Shown: positions 1 to 7,636 of the stretch, in pieces
How positions within the stretch are numbered: position 1 is the stretch's first letter
Layout: each line of letters starts with the position of its first letter
Origin: SFWF01 sp045539925
Lineage (GTDB): Bacteria > Bacillota > Clostridia > Oscillospirales > Acutalibacteraceae
DNA: 64,000 bases
Direction: 5' to 3'
Assembly (NCBI GenBank): GCA_045539925.1
Contig: JAZQGH010000007.1
Location: forward strand, 57,467 to 121,466
Position numbers and translations under genes: made by a program
The notes under the pieces: generated by a model
The model's database searches: none
What the model was told of the DNA's origin: nothing
Seen by the model: the letters and a program-made list of their open reading frames with translations, nothing else

Positions 1-1244
1 CCCAAAAGGTCGGGCACCTCTAACAGCACAGTACCCGGTGCATAACCCTGATTGCTTGACGAATCCTCCGAGACAAAGCTACTGGGCTGACTGCCTCCGA
101 CGGGTTTGCTGCTTGGGAAAAGTGCATCACCTAAATCAAAGATAAAGAAGGCCGCCACAATACCGATTATAAATACAAGTGCGGTAATAAGAATGGATAT
201 AACTACATATCTTGCCCCTGTGCCTTTTTTCTCGGGCTTGTCGGTTTTTTCGCTGTTAAGGTCGTTTATCATAACCGTATTAGATGCAACCGCTTCAAGC
301 AGTTTATAAAGACGCTCTACCGACGGCAGACGGTCGTTTTTCTCTACCTTAAGGGCATTTGCCACTGCAACCAGTACACCGCGGGGAACGGTTTCGGTAA
401 TTCTTGCAGGGATTGAAAGCTTATCGTTTACAAGACGGTCTTTAGCGTCGGGAGTGGTAGTTCCGATAAGACAACGGAAAAGAACGGCACCAAGGGCGTA
501 AACATCACAGGATGCATCGGTCTCGGCACTGTCGAGATACTGCTCGGGTGCGGCAAAGCCTGTGGGAAGCTGTGCAAGATATTCACTGCGCTCTACCCTT
601 GCGCCCTTTATGCAGAAGGAAGAAAGACGGAGTTTTCCGTCGCGGCCTACAATGATGCTGTCGGGAGAAATTCCTCTATGAACGATACCTGCATCATTAA
701 GCTGACTTACGGTTGCTATAAGGGGCATAAAGAGGGGCTTTACCTGTTCCCATTTAAGGGCTCCGCCGTGTCGGATAAGGAAGGCTTTAAGGCTGGTGCC
801 TGAAACGGTGTTAGAAACAACATAAACCGTTCCGCCCGACTCAAAAGCGTCTACAACATGGAGAATTGCTGTGCTTTCGGGCATTTTTGCAAGTGCGGCA
901 AAAAGATTTTCAAACTCTTCTTTACCTGCATTGAAAGCCATGCCTCTGTTTTCGGCGGGTGTGACCGTAATACGGTCTTCACTGCGCTGGGCAATGCCTG
1001 CGGGGAAATATTCTTTAATATTTACAACTGCATTAAGATCGTTATCCCAAGCAATATAGGTAACACCGTCACCGCTTTCCTCGATGACCTTACCCACAAG
1101 ATATCTGTTAGCGTTGAGCCAACTGCCTACGGCAAGATACTCGGGAGCATTGTCCTCAGATGCATCGTAACCGCAGATGGGACAGACCTTTTCTCCGCCG
1201 TTATCGTTCATACAGCCCATACAAAGTCTATCTGTATTTACCAT
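1..1244 (-). CDS. PASTA-containing Ser/Thr protein kinase homologue, predicted pseudokinase (partial, 3' end outside window)
   Basis: Open from an ATG at 1244 (GGAGGT upstream) to the window edge, so the C-terminus is missing. The N-terminus has a zinc-ribbon pattern (C8, C11, C21, C24). A kinase-like domain follows: the ATP-contact Lys is kept in NIKEYFPAG (K77), but the catalytic HRD is HRG (189-191) and the DFG position reads SFC (209-211), so both catalytic Asp residues are absent. After a basic stretch comes one membrane segment (about 346-368), a Ser/Pro-rich linker, then VPDLLG at the edge, the start of a PASTA repeat that would lie outside the cell. In PrkC-type receptors PASTA repeats sense peptidoglycan fragments. 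I infer a membrane receptor or scaffold that does not phosphorylate. Confidence 0.85.
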   Translation of the reverse strand, partial: MVNTDRLCMGCMNDNGGEKVCPICGYDASEDNAPEYLAVGSWLNANRYLVGKVIEESGDGVTYIAWDNDLNAVVNIKEYFPAGIAQRSEDRITVTPAENRGMAFNAGKEEFENLFAALAKMPESTAILHVVDAFESGGTVYVVSNTVSGTSLKAFLIRHGGALKWEQVKPLFMPLIATVSQLNDAGIVHRGISPDSIIVGRDGKLRLSSFCIKGARVERSEYLAQLPTGFAAPEQYLDSAETDASCDVYALGAVLFRCLIGTTTPDAKDRLVNDKLSIPARITETVPRGVLVAVANALKVEKNDRLPSVERLYKLLEAVASNTVMINDLNSEKTDKPEKKGTGARYVVISILITALVFIIGIVAAFFIFDLGDALFPSSKPVGGSQPSSFVSEDSSSNQGYAPGTVLLEVPDLL

Positions 1245-1277
1245 AAAATTACCTCCGGTAATCTTTGTTTTCAAAAT

Positions 1278-1306
1278 ATTATATCACATTTTTTAAAAAA
1301 ATACAA
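1278..1306 (-). promoter_or_regulatory. promoter of the PASTA pseudokinase
   Basis: Minus-strand -35 TTGTAT (1306-1301) and -10 TATAAT (1283-1278) with a 17-base spacer, about 30 bases before the pseudokinase start. Confidence 0.65.
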
Positions 1307-1316
1307 CTGTTACGAT

Positions 1317-1994
1317 TTATTCTCCAAGGGGAATTATCTTATTGAAAACACAGGTGTGCTTCGGGGTGACCGCTCTGTCCTCGTGAAGAGAGCCGAAATA
1401 CCATTTTTTAAACTCGCACTCGGCATCTATCTCTTCAAAATAGCCGTTAAGCTTATTGACACGGTCTGCCAATCCCGTGCGAAGAAGCATAGCACTCTTT
1501 ACAAGCTTTGGCGGTTCGTGGGTTATAATATAATCAACCTTAAGTCCCGCTTCGTCAAGTCTGGCTGCTCCCTGAGCCATTTCTCTGGGGGTGGGGAGCT
1601 CCTCTTTCCAATAAAGTCCCTGCTCTGCGCGGATATCCTTATCGGTAGACTCTCCTCCGCCGAAGGTAAATATTTTATTTCCGTCTATGTTGAATATCTG
1701 TCCGCGCATCAGGTGAAGAAGGTTTCCGTGAATTCTGTGAACCATTCCGCCCTTCCAGTAGGTCTCTCTGCAGGCGTTTATTTTATCAAAATTTTCGTGG
1801 GTTCCGTCAATAAAACAGACGGTGAACTTGCGACTGCCCAGATATTCCACCGCTTCACGCTCGAACTTTCCGCCGTTCCAGATATAGCCGAAATCTCCGC
1901 AGACTATTAGCACATCCCCGCTTTTAAGCTTTCGCCACTCCTTACCGTAGAGACGGTCCTCTGCGCCGTGCATATCCCCCGTTACATATATCAT
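1317..1994 (-). CDS. calcineurin-like metallophosphoesterase
   Basis: 225 aa. The start at 1994 is preferred over an upstream in-frame start because AAGGAG lies just ahead of it and the protein then begins with the family motif YVTGDMHG. Metal-binding motifs follow in order: GDMHG, VCGDFGY, a GTHENF version of GNHE, and a late THEPP. This is the pattern of a dinuclear-metal phosphoesterase. The substrate cannot be told from sequence. It is followed on the same strand by the pseudokinase, which has its own promoter. It is divergent from dacF across an AT-rich gap of about 105 bases. Confidence 0.8.
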   Translation of the reverse strand: MIYVTGDMHGAEDRLYGKEWRKLKSGDVLIVCGDFGYIWNGGKFEREAVEYLGSRKFTVCFIDGTHENFDKINACRETYWKGGMVHRIHGNLLHLMRGQIFNIDGNKIFTFGGGESTDKDIRAEQGLYWKEELPTPREMAQGAARLDEAGLKVDYIITHEPPKLVKSAMLLRTGLADRVNKLNGYFEEIDAECEFKKWYFGSLHEDRAVTPKHTCVFNKIIPLGE

Positions 1995-2100
1995 AGAATT
2001 TCTCCTTAAGATTTTGTAAATATTTAAAATTACTACTTTTAATTTCACTTCTAATATTGTATACTAAATCTGTACATAATTCAAGTTCGAGGATATATTT

Positions 2101-3435
2101 ATGAAAAAAAAGATTCTTCCCCTGCTGCTTATAATTCTTACACTTTGTTTTTCGATTCCCGCAAATGCATATCAGATAAACGGTTATGAAATGCATCACG
2201 AGGCAGGTATGGTAATATCTGTTGATACGGGTACTGTAATCTACAGCAAAAACGCCGACAAAAAAATGTACCCCGCCTCCATAACCAAGCTTATGTCTGC
2301 ACTGGTTATGGTTGAGGAAATAGAAGACCTCGAGGGCACTATGATACCCTACACAAAAGAGGCAAACAATCAGATACTGGGCACAGGCTCAGTTGTTTTG
2401 AACCTTAAAATCGGGGAAGAAATGTCGGCAGACGATATGCTTGCGGCTCTGCTTATTTCCTCCTGCGGAGATGTTGCCTACGCTATTGCAGAATTTGTCG
2501 GCGGCTCGACCGAGGGCTTTGTAGACCTTATGAACAAAAAAGCGGAAGAAATAGGTATGAATAACACCGTTTTTACCGACCCTGTAGGTCTCCACGATGA
2601 CGAGCATTATACCACCGCCCGCGATATTTACAAAATGGCTACTGCCGCCTTCCAAAACAAGCTTATCAAGGAGCTGTGCGCAAAGTCCCGCTACACTCTG
2701 GGTGCTACCAATATGGCAAACGAACGCACCATTGTTACCTCAAATATGCTCCTAAATCCCAATTCCAATGTGTACTACACCTATGCAGACGCAGGTAAAA
2801 CTGGCTATACCGAAAAGGCAGGAAGATGTCTTGTCAGTACCGCTTCCTACAAGGGCTACGAATATATGGCTATCGTACTGAATACCGCTACTCCAGGCGG
2901 CGTGCGATACGACTTTATTGATATTGCAAATATGTTCCGCTGGGCGTTCAACAACTTCGAGTACAAGTCTGTTTTCGACTCTAACACACCGGTCACCGAA
3001 GTACCTGTTTCTCTCTCGTCCGAGACCGACCATCTCCCCATCTGCTTTAAAGACGGACTCAAGACCCTGCTTCCCAAGGAAGCCGACTCCTCTACCATCA
3101 GCTTCGACATTCATCTGACAAAACCTACTTTTGAGGCTCCCGTAAATAAGGGACAGACAGTAGGAAGTGCAGATATTTATTATGCCGAGGAGAAAATAGG
3201 CACCCTCGAGCTTGTAGCAGGACAAACCGTTGAGGCAAGCTCTGTGCTGGTCTTCTTTAAAACTGCGTCCGACTTTTTAACCTCCGGCTTTATGAAAATT
3301 ATCTATGTTGCGTTGGCTGTTGCTGCTCTAACCTTTGCACTGTGGGTGATTTTTCTGAACTTTGGCAAAAAGAAGGCACGCAAGGTCAAATATATCCCGC
3401 TTTCCAAGCGCGAACTTGAAGAACAGGACAAATAA
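2101..3435 (+). CDS. dacF: D-alanyl-D-alanine carboxypeptidase (penicillin-binding protein, DacF/PBP5 family)
   Basis: 444 aa. It has a signal peptide, then the serine-peptidase motifs: SxxK in YPASITKLMS (Ser about residue 60), an SCG version of SxN in SSCGDVAYA, and KTG in DAGKTGYT. A C-terminal beta domain follows, then one membrane helix near residues 400-420 and a basic tail. The enzyme trims the terminal D-Ala from peptidoglycan stem peptides on the outer face of the membrane. In sporeformers DacF-type enzymes tune cortex crosslinking; that assignment here is by family. Ribosome site GAGGAT precedes the ATG. Confidence 0.9.
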   Translation: MKKKILPLLLIILTLCFSIPANAYQINGYEMHHEAGMVISVDTGTVIYSKNADKKMYPASITKLMSALVMVEEIEDLEGTMIPYTKEANNQILGTGSVVLNLKIGEEMSADDMLAALLISSCGDVAYAIAEFVGGSTEGFVDLMNKKAEEIGMNNTVFTDPVGLHDDEHYTTARDIYKMATAAFQNKLIKELCAKSRYTLGATNMANERTIVTSNMLLNPNSNVYYTYADAGKTGYTEKAGRCLVSTASYKGYEYMAIVLNTATPGGVRYDFIDIANMFRWAFNNFEYKSVFDSNTPVTEVPVSLSSETDHLPICFKDGLKTLLPKEADSSTISFDIHLTKPTFEAPVNKGQTVGSADIYYAEEKIGTLELVAGQTVEASSVLVFFKTASDFLTSGFMKIIYVALAVAALTFALWVIFLNFGKKKARKVKYIPLSKRELEEQDK

Positions 3436-3453
3436 ACCAGAAAGACGATATAA

Positions 3454-3633
3454 CGTTTGTTTGATAATGAGATTGTTGCTTATAAATACTGTACTCTTTA
3501 TGAAAGCGGCGGTGCGGGAATGGTGTCTGCTGTAGGGGATTATATAAAATTCCTTGAGGCGATGAGGTTTGGGTGTAAGCTACCCTCATCGAAGAGATTC
3601 TTAAAAACACCGATAAATACATGTGCTTTTTAA
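3454..3633 (+). pseudogene. remnant of a class C beta-lactamase-type serine hydrolase
   Basis: A 59-codon open stretch with no start or ribosome site. It contains LYESGGAGMVSAVGDYIKFL, which matches the conserved 'SGGAGLxSTxxDYxKF' block near the middle of beta-lactamase/EstB-type serine hydrolases. Nothing of the SxxK or YxN motifs remains nearby. I read it as a degraded fragment between dacF and the tRNA. Homology is judged by eye. Confidence 0.5.
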
Positions 3634-3653
3634 TGTAAGTTAAAATATGATTT

Positions 3654-3692
3654 AAAATCCATCGTCGATAATTAAGACAGTGATGGATTTTT
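3654..3692 (+). terminator. hairpin terminator upstream of tRNA-Pro
   Basis: Inverted repeat AAAATCCATC (3654-3663) / GATGGATTTT (3682-3691). It insulates the tRNA promoter from upstream transcription. Confidence 0.5.
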
Positions 3693-3694
3693 GA

Positions 3695-3723
3695 TTGACA
3701 AAAGTTATGTTTTAGCATATAAT
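3695..3723 (+). promoter_or_regulatory. tRNA-Pro promoter
   Basis: Consensus TTGACA (3695-3700), 17-base spacer, TATAAT (3718-3723). Transcription would begin about 10 bases before the tRNA. Confidence 0.8.
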
Positions 3724-3741
3724 GATTCGGTAAAGTGAAAA

Positions 3742-3817
3742 CGAGGTGTGGCGCAGTTGGTAGCGCACTAGTTTTGGGAACTAGATGCCGCAGGTTCGAG
3801 CCCTGTCACCTCGACCA
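3742..3817 (+). tRNA. tRNA-Pro (anticodon TGG)
   Basis: A 76-nt cloverleaf with CCA encoded. Acceptor stem CGAGGTG/CACCTCG, D arm around GCGCAGTTGGTAGCGC, anticodon stem CTAGT/ACTAG with loop TTTGGGA (anticodon TGG), T arm with GGTTCGAGCC. It is a single tRNA, not part of a cluster, and reads the CCN proline codons. Confidence 0.95.
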
Positions 3818-3871
3818 AAAATCCTCTGAGACCGGAAGTTTTTGGAGGATTTTTATGTATTTTAAACAGCA

Positions 3872-3912
3872 AAAGAGCAACGCTGGGATAAAAACCAGCG
3901 TTGCTCTTTCTC
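3872..3912 (+). terminator. strong terminator after tRNA-Pro
   Basis: Perfect 15-bp stem (3872-3886 with 3895-3909) with an 8-base loop. A weaker hairpin (AAATCCTC/GAGGATTT) directly follows the tRNA. Together they separate the tRNA from the catalase gene. Confidence 0.75.
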
Positions 3913-3989
3913 TTATTATATCAGCACATTTGTATATCTGTGCAAAAAAAGTAAAAAGTAATAACACAAAAGAAACGGAGGTAAAATTT

Positions 3990-4655
3990 ATGTTCAAACA
4001 CGAAAAAATGCTTTTTCATCCTGTAGCAGTAGAGAAACCCAATCCGCAGTATGCGGCGCTTTTACAAGAACAGCTTGGCGGCGGTAACGGTGAGCTTAAA
4101 GCGGCAATGCAGTATATGTCGCAGAGCTTCAGAATCAAAGACCCTGAAATCAAGGACCTTTTCCTTGATATTGCCGCAGAGGAGCTGGGTCATATGGAGA
4201 TGGTGGCGCAGACTATCAATCTCTTAAACGGTCACGATGTTGATGCCGATAAGGTGCCGTCGGGCGAGATTCAGTCGCATGTGCTTTTAGGTCTTAACCC
4301 AGGTCTTATAAACGCTTCGGGTTACTCTTGGACGGGAGATTATGTGACCGTTACAGGAGACCTATGTGCAGACCTCTTAAGCAATATCGCATCCGAACAG
4401 CGTGCAAAGGTGGTTTATGAATATCTTTACCGACAGATTGATGACAAAAAGGTACGCGAGACCATCGACTTCCTTTTAAACCGCGAGGAAGCACACAACC
4501 AGATGTTCCGTGACGCATTTAACAAGGTGCAGAACTCAGGCTCTAACCGCGACTTTGGCACAACAAAAGCCGCAAAAATGTACTTTTCCATGTCCGACCC
4601 AGGACCTAACGCATTTGCTACCGGTGAGACAACACCCGTTTCGTTTAACAAATAA
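3990..4655 (+). CDS. manganese catalase, CotJC-like
   Basis: 221 aa, ferritin-like four-helix fold. Start at 3990 has GGAGGT upstream; longer reading frames in this phase run back through the tRNA and are not real. The dimanganese ligands are visible as Glu in GELKAAMQY, Glu/His in AAEELGHMEM, Glu in IASEQRAK and Glu/His in LNREEAHNQMF. The N-terminus resembles CotJC of spore coats. It converts hydrogen peroxide to water and oxygen. In sporeformers such proteins sit in the coat or cytosol; location here is inferred. The DUF3892 gene follows 25 bases later. Confidence 0.88.
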   Translation: MFKHEKMLFHPVAVEKPNPQYAALLQEQLGGGNGELKAAMQYMSQSFRIKDPEIKDLFLDIAAEELGHMEMVAQTINLLNGHDVDADKVPSGEIQSHVLLGLNPGLINASGYSWTGDYVTVTGDLCADLLSNIASEQRAKVVYEYLYRQIDDKKVRETIDFLLNREEAHNQMFRDAFNKVQNSGSNRDFGTTKAAKMYFSMSDPGPNAFATGETTPVSFNK

Positions 4656-4680
4656 GGTTCCCAAACAAAAGGAGATAAAA

Positions 4681-4968
4681 ATGGACGGTAACGAACTTGT
4701 AAAAAACACACTGGATCAGATTCCACAGTCGGCACCCGATGCAAAACAGATAATCGGGCTTGTAAAACAGGGTGGAAGAATAACGGGCTACCAGCTTTCC
4801 GACCAAAGCTTTGTTGAGAAGTCCGATGCGGTTGCAATGGCAAAACAGGGCAAAATTTCGGGCGTGGGAATTGCCCACAGAGGCGATACCCAGTACCTCA
4901 AGGCTATTCCAAACGGAAACGAAAATGACAACCTCGGAAATCTGCCCTCGGTTTCACCTAAGCAGTAA
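4681..4968 (+). CDS. DUF3892-type small protein
   Basis: 95 aa, soluble, no membrane segment. The middle (ITGYQLSD, then AVAMAKQGKISGVGIAHR) has the alternating 'G.ITGY...AI..A..G.I.GV' pattern of DUF3892 proteins. AGGAGAT precedes the ATG. It lies 25 bases after the manganese catalase and shares its terminator, so the two are probably co-expressed. Function is unknown. Confidence 0.65.
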   Translation: MDGNELVKNTLDQIPQSAPDAKQIIGLVKQGGRITGYQLSDQSFVEKSDAVAMAKQGKISGVGIAHRGDTQYLKAIPNGNENDNLGNLPSVSPKQ

Positions 4969-4969
4969 A

Positions 4970-5012
4970 AAAGGGACTGTCTCACTAAAAAAAGTGAGGC
5001 AGTCCCTTTGAC
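4970..5012 (+). terminator. terminator of the catalase/DUF3892 unit
   Basis: 16-bp stem AAAGGGACTGTCTCAC (4970-4985) with GTGAGGCAGTCCCTTT (4994-5009), one mismatch. Confidence 0.8.
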
Positions 5013-5044
5013 TTTTATTGACTGTTAAAGCGTTCAATAAAAGT

Positions 5045-5073
5045 TGACTTTTTATTTTGTGTGTGATAAAATA
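5045..5073 (+). promoter_or_regulatory. promoter of the trpB-like gene
   Basis: TTGACT (5045-5050), 17-base spacer, TAAAAT (5068-5073), about 33 bases before the start codon. Confidence 0.65.
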
Positions 5074-5105
5074 TTTTTTATTGAGCACATCAAGGAGATG
5101 ACGGT

Positions 5106-6347
5106 ATGAATAAATACCATGAGTTTGATAATTATCTTAAGGAATTCCCTACTGCAGACGGTTACTTCGGTGAATACGGCGGAGCATACCTCCCCGACGA
5201 GCTGGTTCCCGCCTTTAAAGAGGCTGACGACGCTTACGAGGCAATCTGCCATTCTGCACAGTTTATAAGCGAACTGAGAAGAATCAGAAAAGAGTTTCAG
5301 GGCAGACCTACCCCCGTTTACCACTGCGAACGTCTTTCTAAAATATTTGGTAACTGCCAGATATACTTAAAGCGTGAGGACCTTAATCACACGGGCGCTC
5401 ATAAGCTCAACCACTGTATGGGTGAGGGTCTGCTTGCTAAGTTTATGGGCAAGAAAAAGCTTATTGCGGAAACGGGTGCAGGTCAGCGCGGTGTTGGTAT
5501 TGCTCCCGCTGCCGCATATTTCGGGCTTAAGTGTGATGTTTATATGGGTGAGGTTGATATTGCAAAGCAGCATCCCAACGTTATCCGTATGAAGATGTTG
5601 GGTGCTAATGTTATTCCCGTTACCCACGGACTTAAAACCCTTAAAGAGGCTGTTGACGCCGCTTTTGAGGCCTATATGAATGAATACGACGAAGCAATCT
5701 ACTGCATAGGCTCCTGTTTAGGCCCCCATCCCTTCCCAAAAATGGTACGCGATTTCCAGTCGGTTATCGGCATTGAGGCAAGAGAACAGTTTCTTGATAT
5801 GACAGGCATTATGCCCGACGCTGTTTGTGCCTGTGTTGGCGGAGGCTCCAACTCACTGGGTATGTTCACCCCCTTCCTGTCTGACCCTGTTGAGATATAC
5901 GGAATTGAGCCTCTCGGAAAGGGCGAGAAGATCGGTGACCACGCCGCTACAATGAAATTCGGCACCAAGGGCAGACTCCACGGCTTTGACAGCTATCTGC
6001 TTCAGGACGAAAACGGTGAGCCTCTCCCCGTTTACTCTATTGCCAGCGGTCTTGACTACCCCGGCGTAGGACCCGAACACGCATACCTCCGCGATGCAGG
6101 ACGCGTTCATTACGAAACCGTATCCGACGAGGAGGCTATGGAGGCATTCTTCCTGCTCTCGCGCTATGAGGGTATCATCCCCGCAATCGAGAGTGCCCAC
6201 GCAGTAGCCTTTGCTATCCGCTACGCTAAGGAGCACAAATCAGGCTCGATACTTGCTTGTCTTTCGGGCAGAGGCGATAAGGATATCGACTATGTTTACG
6301 AAAACTACGGTTGCGGCGAAAAGTTTAAACTCGATTATAATGTATAA
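5106..6347 (+). CDS. trpB: tryptophan synthase beta chain-like PLP enzyme (solo)
   Basis: 413 aa, full length for TrpB. The PLP lysine is in HTGAHKLN, the catalytic Glu in AETGAGQ, the phosphate-binding loop is CVGGGSNS, and the C-terminal SGRGDKD is present. TrpB condenses indole with serine to make tryptophan. There is an unusual Arg in GQRGVG where typical TrpB has GQHGVA, and no trpA or other trp gene is near. It may rescue free indole or pair with a distant TrpA. It sits alone between its own promoter and a terminator. Confidence 0.85.
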   Translation: MNKYHEFDNYLKEFPTADGYFGEYGGAYLPDELVPAFKEADDAYEAICHSAQFISELRRIRKEFQGRPTPVYHCERLSKIFGNCQIYLKREDLNHTGAHKLNHCMGEGLLAKFMGKKKLIAETGAGQRGVGIAPAAAYFGLKCDVYMGEVDIAKQHPNVIRMKMLGANVIPVTHGLKTLKEAVDAAFEAYMNEYDEAIYCIGSCLGPHPFPKMVRDFQSVIGIEAREQFLDMTGIMPDAVCACVGGGSNSLGMFTPFLSDPVEIYGIEPLGKGEKIGDHAATMKFGTKGRLHGFDSYLLQDENGEPLPVYSIASGLDYPGVGPEHAYLRDAGRVHYETVSDEEAMEAFFLLSRYEGIIPAIESAHAVAFAIRYAKEHKSGSILACLSGRGDKDIDYVYENYGCGEKFKLDYNV

Positions 6348-6351
6348 ACTC

Positions 6352-6388
6352 AAAAATTCCGACGAATCTCACTTCGTCGGAATTTTTT
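6352..6388. terminator. bidirectional terminator between trpB and the ECF S gene
   Basis: Perfect stem AAAAATTCCGACGAA (6352-6366) / TTCGTCGGAATTTTT (6373-6387), with A and T tracts on opposite sides so it can serve both converging genes. Its right edge touches the stop codon of the S component. Confidence 0.85.
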
Positions 6389-6903
6389 TAGTTTCTGATA
6401 TACCTTTCGGTTTTGGATAGGACGGTTATTATGGGCAGAATGAGTACCCCCAGAATAAGGTTGTGAATTCCGTGTGTAATATCGAAGGGAAAGCCTGCTA
6501 CTATCCAGGCTATCATTCCCTTAAAATCAAGCCCGAACATAAGCGCCTGCATGGGGGAATATAAAGCTCCGTATAAAAAACCGTGAAGACCGCACAGCAG
6601 TGTATAGACCACTGCAGAAACGGGTTTTGACATTTTTTTGGGGAGCAGCATAGCTATTCCCCAAAGCAGTGTCCAGAGGTAAAGGTGGGGAACCCACCAA
6701 GGATTGAAGCCTGAAACCAAGCCCTGAAGCAGGGCATATCCGTATATAGGATAAAGGGCTTTTGCTCTGTAGACCACCGTCATAGCAATTGTGAAAACTG
6801 CAAGCAGATGAAAGTTCGGTATAGCCTCTAAAAGCAGTTTAGAAATAAGCATTATTGCCGAAAGCATAGAAAAGGTTACAAGCTCTTTAAGATTTATCTT
6901 CAT
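6388..6903 (-). CDS. ECF transporter S component, probably for cobalamin or a precursor
   Basis: 171 aa with five to six hydrophobic helices, the size and shape of an ECF substrate-binding S protein. The end of the upstream gene and this start overlap as TAATG, so translation is coupled. The pair lies behind a cobalamin riboswitch, which makes B12, a corrinoid or a precursor the likely substrate. The shared ECF ATPases and T subunit are not in this window and would be supplied from elsewhere. The CbrT family is the best comparison, but the exact family is not settled by eye. Confidence 0.75.
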   Translation of the reverse strand: MKINLKELVTFSMLSAIMLISKLLLEAIPNFHLLAVFTIAMTVVYRAKALYPIYGYALLQGLVSGFNPWWVPHLYLWTLLWGIAMLLPKKMSKPVSAVVYTLLCGLHGFLYGALYSPMQALMFGLDFKGMIAWIVAGFPFDITHGIHNLILGVLILPIITVLSKTERYIRN

Positions 6904-7349
6904 TATTCTACCTTAAAAGAATAGGTTTTGCCTGTCTCGATATTGGTAGAATCAACACCTGTCATTGCGTATTCACCGTCGATATAGAATGCCCAGTATT
7001 TTCCGTCTGCGTCATAGGTTACGGTTTCTCCGTCCGCCGTTTCCACCATAAGGCCATAGTCCCCCATTGTGCCCTCAATCAGCTTCAGCTGAAGCAGGGC
7101 ATCGCCTACAGTTGTCTTATCAGTTTTTACGGTGTAGGATTTTTCACTGCCGTCCTTAAAGGTGATTTTTACATCAAACTGTGTTGCGCCCTGACCAATA
7201 AGACTGCTGTCGGCAGAGGATGTATCACTGCCCGAGGGGGTGTGCGATGGGTTGTTGCCGTTACATCCGACTATACCCAGTGCTATGGCCGCAACAAGCA
7301 CAAGACAGAGGATGAACGACAGAATTTTACAAAAAACTGTCTTTTTCAT
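6903..7349 (-). CDS. DUF4430 (transcobalamin-like) lipoprotein
   Basis: 148 aa. The start at 7349 gives a lipoprotein signal with lipobox IVGC (Cys about residue 29), then a Ser/Gly-rich linker, then one DUF4430 domain: FDVKITFKDG, GDALLQLK and YWAFYIDGEYAMTGV, ending in GKTYSFKVE. DUF4430 is related to the beta domain of transcobalamin and intrinsic factor. The riboswitch upstream and the coupled S component support a surface corrinoid-binding role; that is inference. Confidence 0.8.
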   Translation of the reverse strand: MKKTVFCKILSFILCLVLVAAIALGIVGCNGNNPSHTPSGSDTSSADSSLIGQGATQFDVKITFKDGSEKSYTVKTDKTTVGDALLQLKLIEGTMGDYGLMVETADGETVTYDADGKYWAFYIDGEYAMTGVDSTNIETGKTYSFKVE

Positions 7350-7394
7350 ATTTTTTCTCTCCTGAAGATTTATTTCCCGACAAAATACCTGCGC

Positions 7395-7590
7395 TCGAGG
7401 TACGGAAGATTCCATTCGGGACGGTCACACGGGTATTTCGACTGCGGTGCAGTATTTTTTCGCCTTCTCAGGTATTTCCCAATGGCTTGTCCCCGATTTG
7501 CGGCATCGGGTAGAAAAAACAGATTAACACACCTCACGGCGACGGGCTCGTGTGGGGTTTTCACCCACTTCCCCGCTGTGACAGATTCAT
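7395..7590 (-). promoter_or_regulatory. cobalamin riboswitch
   Basis: On the minus strand the leader carries the conserved core of the AdoCbl aptamer in order: GGGAAGTGGGTGAAAACCCC, then GCCCGTCGCCGTGAG, then the B12-box-like GCCATTGGGAAATACC followed by GAGAAGGCG, and a 3' part GCAGTCGAAATACCCG. It lies between a consensus promoter and the DUF4430 lipoprotein. High cobalamin would be expected to shut off the downstream pair. This explains the gap of about 290 bases between genes. Confidence 0.88.
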
Positions 7591-7617
7591 TATATCACTT
7601 CAAAACACCAAAAACAA
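7589..7617 (-). promoter_or_regulatory. promoter of the riboswitch transcript
   Basis: Minus strand TTGTTT (7617-7612), 17-base spacer, TATAAT (7594-7589), directly before the aptamer. Confidence 0.75.
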
Positions 7618-7636
7618 TATAAAAACAAGCAGTTTT

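Noticed and set aside
858..1910. 350-aa plus-strand open frame
   Set aside because: It is antisense to both the pseudokinase and the phosphoesterase, which have clear motifs; no ribosome site and composition like a shadow frame.
3735..3989. longer N-terminus for the manganese catalase
   Set aside because: The frame passes through the tRNA and two terminators; the start at 3990 has a strong ribosome site and the family N-terminus.
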